The position numbers and the translations under genes are program-made. From assembly GCA_946965045.2 (NCBI GenBank), contig OX337240.1, positions 620,001 to 684,000 on the forward strand: a stretch of 64,000 nt of DNA, in the 5' to 3' direction. Below, one piece after another: positions 60,652 to 64,000 of this stretch. How positions within the stretch are numbered: position 1 is the first letter of the stretch; every line of letters starts with the position of its first letter. The stretch comes from Epithemia pelagica (lineage: Eukaryota > Bacillariophyta > Bacillariophyceae > Surirellales > Surirellaceae). The notes beneath the pieces are model-generated. The model saw nothing but the letters and a program-made list of their open reading frames with translations, did no database searches and was not told the DNA's origin.

Positions 60652-61455
60652 TAAGGCCCTGTGTCCAGGGAATGTGTTTTCGAGGTCTGAAATCGAGTTT
60701 CGAGTTTTGAGGTGGGGCTCTGTCCCTACCTTGAAACAACGATCTGGATGTACGTGTCCAGGTAAAAAAACTGTATTTTCGAGTTTCGAGTTTCGAGTTT
60801 TATTTTTCAATACTCGTGCACTCCCATGCTTCCCCCCTACCGGCGCATGAACGAGCACAACGGCAATTGACAATGACGACAAACAAATGTCGCTTGAGTA
60901 CTCCTAATTCCTAATATCACATTGCATAACGGGAGAAGGTAGAATATTTGTAGAGCCCGTCCATGGAGCAGGATGCGGGCTTTGTTCTTTGTTCCGTAAC
61001 CATGTCATCTATGGAGAGATGAGAACTATTTGCTTTTGACCATTGACAGTGGTTGTGACCATTACTTCCATGGCAGCGACAGGTTAATAATACTTGCTTA
61101 TTTTCTAGAGAAGCTCCTACTTATATCACATCAATCATTGTGCTACTATTGTACTATTGTCTATGATGGACAAGAGAGATTGCCTCGTTGTTGTTGTCGG
61201 AGAGATCGAAATGAGAGACAGAGAGCCCGGCGGCTGAAAGGTGGGTTTTGTAGGAGCGCGTGGGGCTCTTTGCAAACCTCGAAACTCGAAACTTGATTTC
61301 AGAATCTTGGCAAGGTCGTTGGGGGATTGCCAAGATTTGGGGGATTCGAGGTTGTGTTTTCGAGTTTTCAAGGGGACCATAACCTATTGGCTCAACCTCG
61401 AAACTCGAAACTCGATTTCAGAACTCAAAAACACATTCCCTGGACACAGGCCCTA
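60652..61455. mobile_element. Probable hAT-like MITE of about 804 bp
   Basis: The ends form an inverted repeat of about 55 bp with one indel and few mismatches (TAAGGCCCTGTGTCCAGGG on the left, TAGGGCCTGTGTCCAGGG from the right). Many CGAGTTTCGAGTTT motifs lie just inside both ends. The flanking octamers AACCGCAC and AACAGCAA agree at six of eight positions, consistent with an eroded 8-bp duplication. No coding sequence was seen. Confidence 0.75.
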
Positions 61456-63591
61456 AACAGCAACACGTGACCCTACCGAAGGCGACATCCAACAACTCAT
61501 ACACTCATGGGAATCACATCATTCATCATCCGCAAGGCTAAAGGCATCATGGCGAATCCTAGCGTAAGAGCTGCCTGATAGCAGGAAGAAAAGACTAAAG
61601 CTACTCCTTTGTTTACATGATCGATCCAGATATCCAATCAAGATGAAACATGCTTGAATGACGCCCCATGGCTGGTTGCTGCCGTGTCGGAGTGAACCCC
61701 AAGTTCTACGACGCATTTGCACCGTAGCTGGTGCTGAGTCGACGTGTGACGAAACAAAAAACTTTGGTCTGGAATATCGTAATCATGTTTCGATGAGGCT
61801 GGCTGAAACGACCACGAGCAAATTGCTTCCAGAAATGCAGAGTCCAATCGGAACCTGGATGGATGGTAATCCTTTCCTTGATTGGGGACGACTGACCGAC
61901 AGGAAAACACAATTCATGACTTGCAAGGTTGGAACCGTTGTTATCGTATCTGGCACGGACGGATGGTGCGGAAAACAGCTTTGGCAACACTTGACAGCTT
62001 TGGGCAGCGCAATCATTGTGCTTCCTCGTAACTACAGGCGTTATCAAGGGTTGAGATTCATTATTTCCATACTCTCTCCCATGGCCAGCAGTTGACGAAT
62101 GCAAAAAAATTGATCTCTAGTGCCTTACGACGCATTGAAACAAAACGGTGATCACATTGGAACTGACACACGGTTGTCCTGTAGCCTGTTTTGGATATTT
62201 TTAGCGGACGTGGCTCATTCCGTTCGAGGGATGTTGACGAGGGTTGCATACAAAGGGTTGCATACAAGTTGTTCTAGCGCAGTGAACGGAACCGTCTTCG
62301 GGGCGTTCCTCACTCACAAGGAGTAAATGTTGCGGACCGGGTCCACCAATTTGAAACAGGGATGAACAGACGATGAAGAGCTGGAAGCTTGGCAGTTTTC
62401 GGTATCCTGTCTTAAGGGAACTGGTTCAAGTTCCTTCGTGGAACATTTCGTCGAATCCTTCATTTCATGTTCTTTGCACGTTTGCTGGAGAGTAGGACCT
62501 ATCCATTGCGGTGTCTGCCATGGAAAGATCAATGGCATGGTTAATGGCCATGGCCATGGAGGCTGCCAAGTCATGTTCTCGCGCATAGGTTCGTGCCTAC
62601 CTGTCCCTGATCGAGTTTGTGTAATGAGGGATGAGGGCGTAATCAAATCACCCAAGTGTGAATCGATCTGGTTAGTACTAGAAACGTACGGTCGCATTTC
62701 TGTTCTGGCTTCAGATTTGAGATTTTCACATGTATACCTCAGGCCTCGTGGCCTCATTGTGGCCTTCTACCACCTCCCGCCCTCAACAATGCCACTCGAA
62801 TGCCTGATTGTTACATATATCATTTAGAGACCAAGTGTCACGAGACAGCCAAGGAGACGTTACCCACACTGTCAAAAACAAAATCATCACATTGGTGGTC
62901 CTACTCACTTTTGCTCGTGATTCGATGGTTGACATGCAGTGAGTGCGATCTGTTTTCTTCCGGGACAATGATGGTACACGGCAGATATCAAGTATAGCTA
63001 TTTTCATTTGACAAGCATCTACTCCTAGAGTTGTTACGTCCTCCCGTACAAGGAGGCCACGATAGTATAGTATGCCAATGGGACCTCCAGCCCTAGCATA
63101 GTTTCAGATCCATTCTTGATCAAGTCCTCGATAACTCTCTACAAGCGACCACATTCGTGTTGTACTTTCAAAGTCACATGGTCACCAATGACGACAACGC
63201 ACCAGCTGCTCGTTGGGAAATTGGTCATTAGGGTTATAGATAGTGGGCGGTCGTATGAGTCAACCATGGTCTCCAGCACGCAATGCCACGACGACGACGA
63301 CGGCGAATGGATTGTCGGCAAAGTACATGTAGTCGAATGAGCGAAGGAACGGCTACAGTACTGACGATGCGATCCTGGCTCTTGTTTTGCTCTTCGGGTA
63401 TTTTCTTTGTCTTGTTTTCGTTTTCGTCGCCCCTTTCTACATCACGATCAGAGCGCTTCTCGAAACAATTTGATTGCACGCGGATAGATGGATGGTTGGA
63501 TCGATTGATTGATTTCTTGTTTTTGTTGTTCTCCATCTCCTGGAAATCAAGTCCTATTGAATGGTATCGAAGGAGCCACTACTAGTTGCTA
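61456..63591. other. Long stretch without a supportable gene
   Basis: Open frames of up to 147 codons occur on both strands but none shows a recognisable domain, consistent codon use or a partner copy. A short palindromic ATGGCCATGGCCAT lies near 62543. Confidence 0.5.
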
Positions 63592-64000
63592 TCATGAAAA
63601 TCTATCACTCATCAAACCTGCAATATACTTGTCCTCTTTCACAACACAGTACTGGGGAGCGACGCCCGGGAAGTTTGCAATTGCAATCTTGAGTGGTTTT
63701 CTGTCCATGGCAAGAACCGGCATCATTTCTGGCTTACGGCAAGAATCGGTAGGCATGATAAAAAGTGTTACAATATCATGGAGGAGCGGAATTTCCTCTT
63801 CAAGCTCCATGAAAGCATCTTGCATATTCTTGTAATGATCCGACAGATATGTTCCGTGTACTTTGTGAGATGGCTTGTCTTTTGCGTCGTCGTTTCCAGA
63901 GACAGTCATCTGTAGGCCGACCAAAACTAACGAGTTATCGACGAGAGAGCTACCTGCTGTCGTGGTCCCCTCAAAGAAAACTGATGCATTTACAAGGATG
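63592..64000 (-). CDS. C-terminal part of an unidentified protein leaving the right edge
   Basis: The minus-strand frame is open from the window end to the stop at 63592, about 135 residues, and has no start codon requirement inside the window. It includes VNASVFFEGTTTAGSSLVDN, an acidic helix DAFMELEEEIPLLHD, and hydrophobic strands VTLFIMPTD and IAIANFPGVAPQYCVV. The composition looks like a folded host protein. It was not recognised as any family. The gene is truncated by the window. Confidence 0.55.
   Translation of the reverse strand, partial: ILVNASVFFEGTTTAGSSLVDNSLVLVGLQMTVSGNDDAKDKPSHKVHGTYLSDHYKNMQDAFMELEEEIPLLHDIVTLFIMPTDSCRKPEMMPVLAMDRKPLKIAIANFPGVAPQYCVVKEDKYIAGLMSDRFS

Noticed and set aside
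61658-62095. 145-codon plus-strand frame as a possible gene
   Set aside because: No domain, no homologous copy in the window, and overlapping open frames of similar length on the other strand.
1-64000. tRNA, rRNA or other structured RNA genes
   Set aside because: No cloverleaf or conserved rRNA segment was recognised by eye. A tRNAscan-SE or Infernal run would be needed to exclude them.

Overview
The window looks like nuclear DNA of a diatom, probably a pennate. Supporting signs are a copia element with the diatom-type DRGAN protease motif, a DIRS-like tyrosine-recombinase retroelement, short GT-AG introns of about 58-85 bp, host proteins rich in Ser, Thr, Asn and His, and a membrane hybrid histidine kinase. 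About 70% of the window is mobile DNA, much of it nested. Species and all family calls come from reading the sequence; no database search was possible.

Layout from left to right. Positions 1-5943 hold a decayed DIRS-like element (gag-like, RT-RNase H, tyrosine recombinase). Positions 6491-15069 hold an 8.6-kb hAT transposon with a 13-bp TIR and 8-bp target duplication. It carries a BED-finger hAT transposase and an endonuclease III-like (HhH-GPD) DNA glycosylase gene, and a 1.36-kb TIR element is nested in its left end. It sits in the upstream region of a hybrid histidine kinase gene (15387-18305). The upstream region and first 27 codons of that gene are duplicated at a second gene (20846-22018). 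A dienelactone-hydrolase-like gene (18847-20278, minus) lies between the two.

Positions 22952-51804 hold two head-to-head copies, E1 and E2, of a roughly 10-kb TIR transposon. Each carries four genes: a DDE transposase; a protein joining a SET lysine-methyltransferase domain to a 2OG-Fe(II) dioxygenase-like domain; and two unrecognised small proteins (279 and 185 aa) read from a shared divergent promoter. E1 looks intact. In E2 the transposase has a 1-bp frameshift and is split by an 8.3-kb, apparently intact copia retrotransposon; a 606-bp TA-flanked MITE also sits in E2. E1 and E2 are mosaics of near-identical and clearly diverged segments.

Positions 51973-58288 hold a duplicated HMG-box gene with a 282-bp in-frame repeat: two units in a truncated copy and four in the full copy. 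A 599-bp hAT-type MITE and an 89-bp minisatellite lie between the copies. Positions 58873-64000 hold a low-complexity gene, a second hAT-like MITE, about 2 kb without a supportable gene, and the 3' end of a gene leaving the right edge.

The main result is that two unrelated large DNA transposons in this window each carry genes expected to act on chromatin or modified DNA: SET plus dioxygenase in one, a base-excision glycosylase in the other. This suggests elements that bring tools to edit or escape host epigenetic silencing. That role is inferred from domains and layout and is untested.
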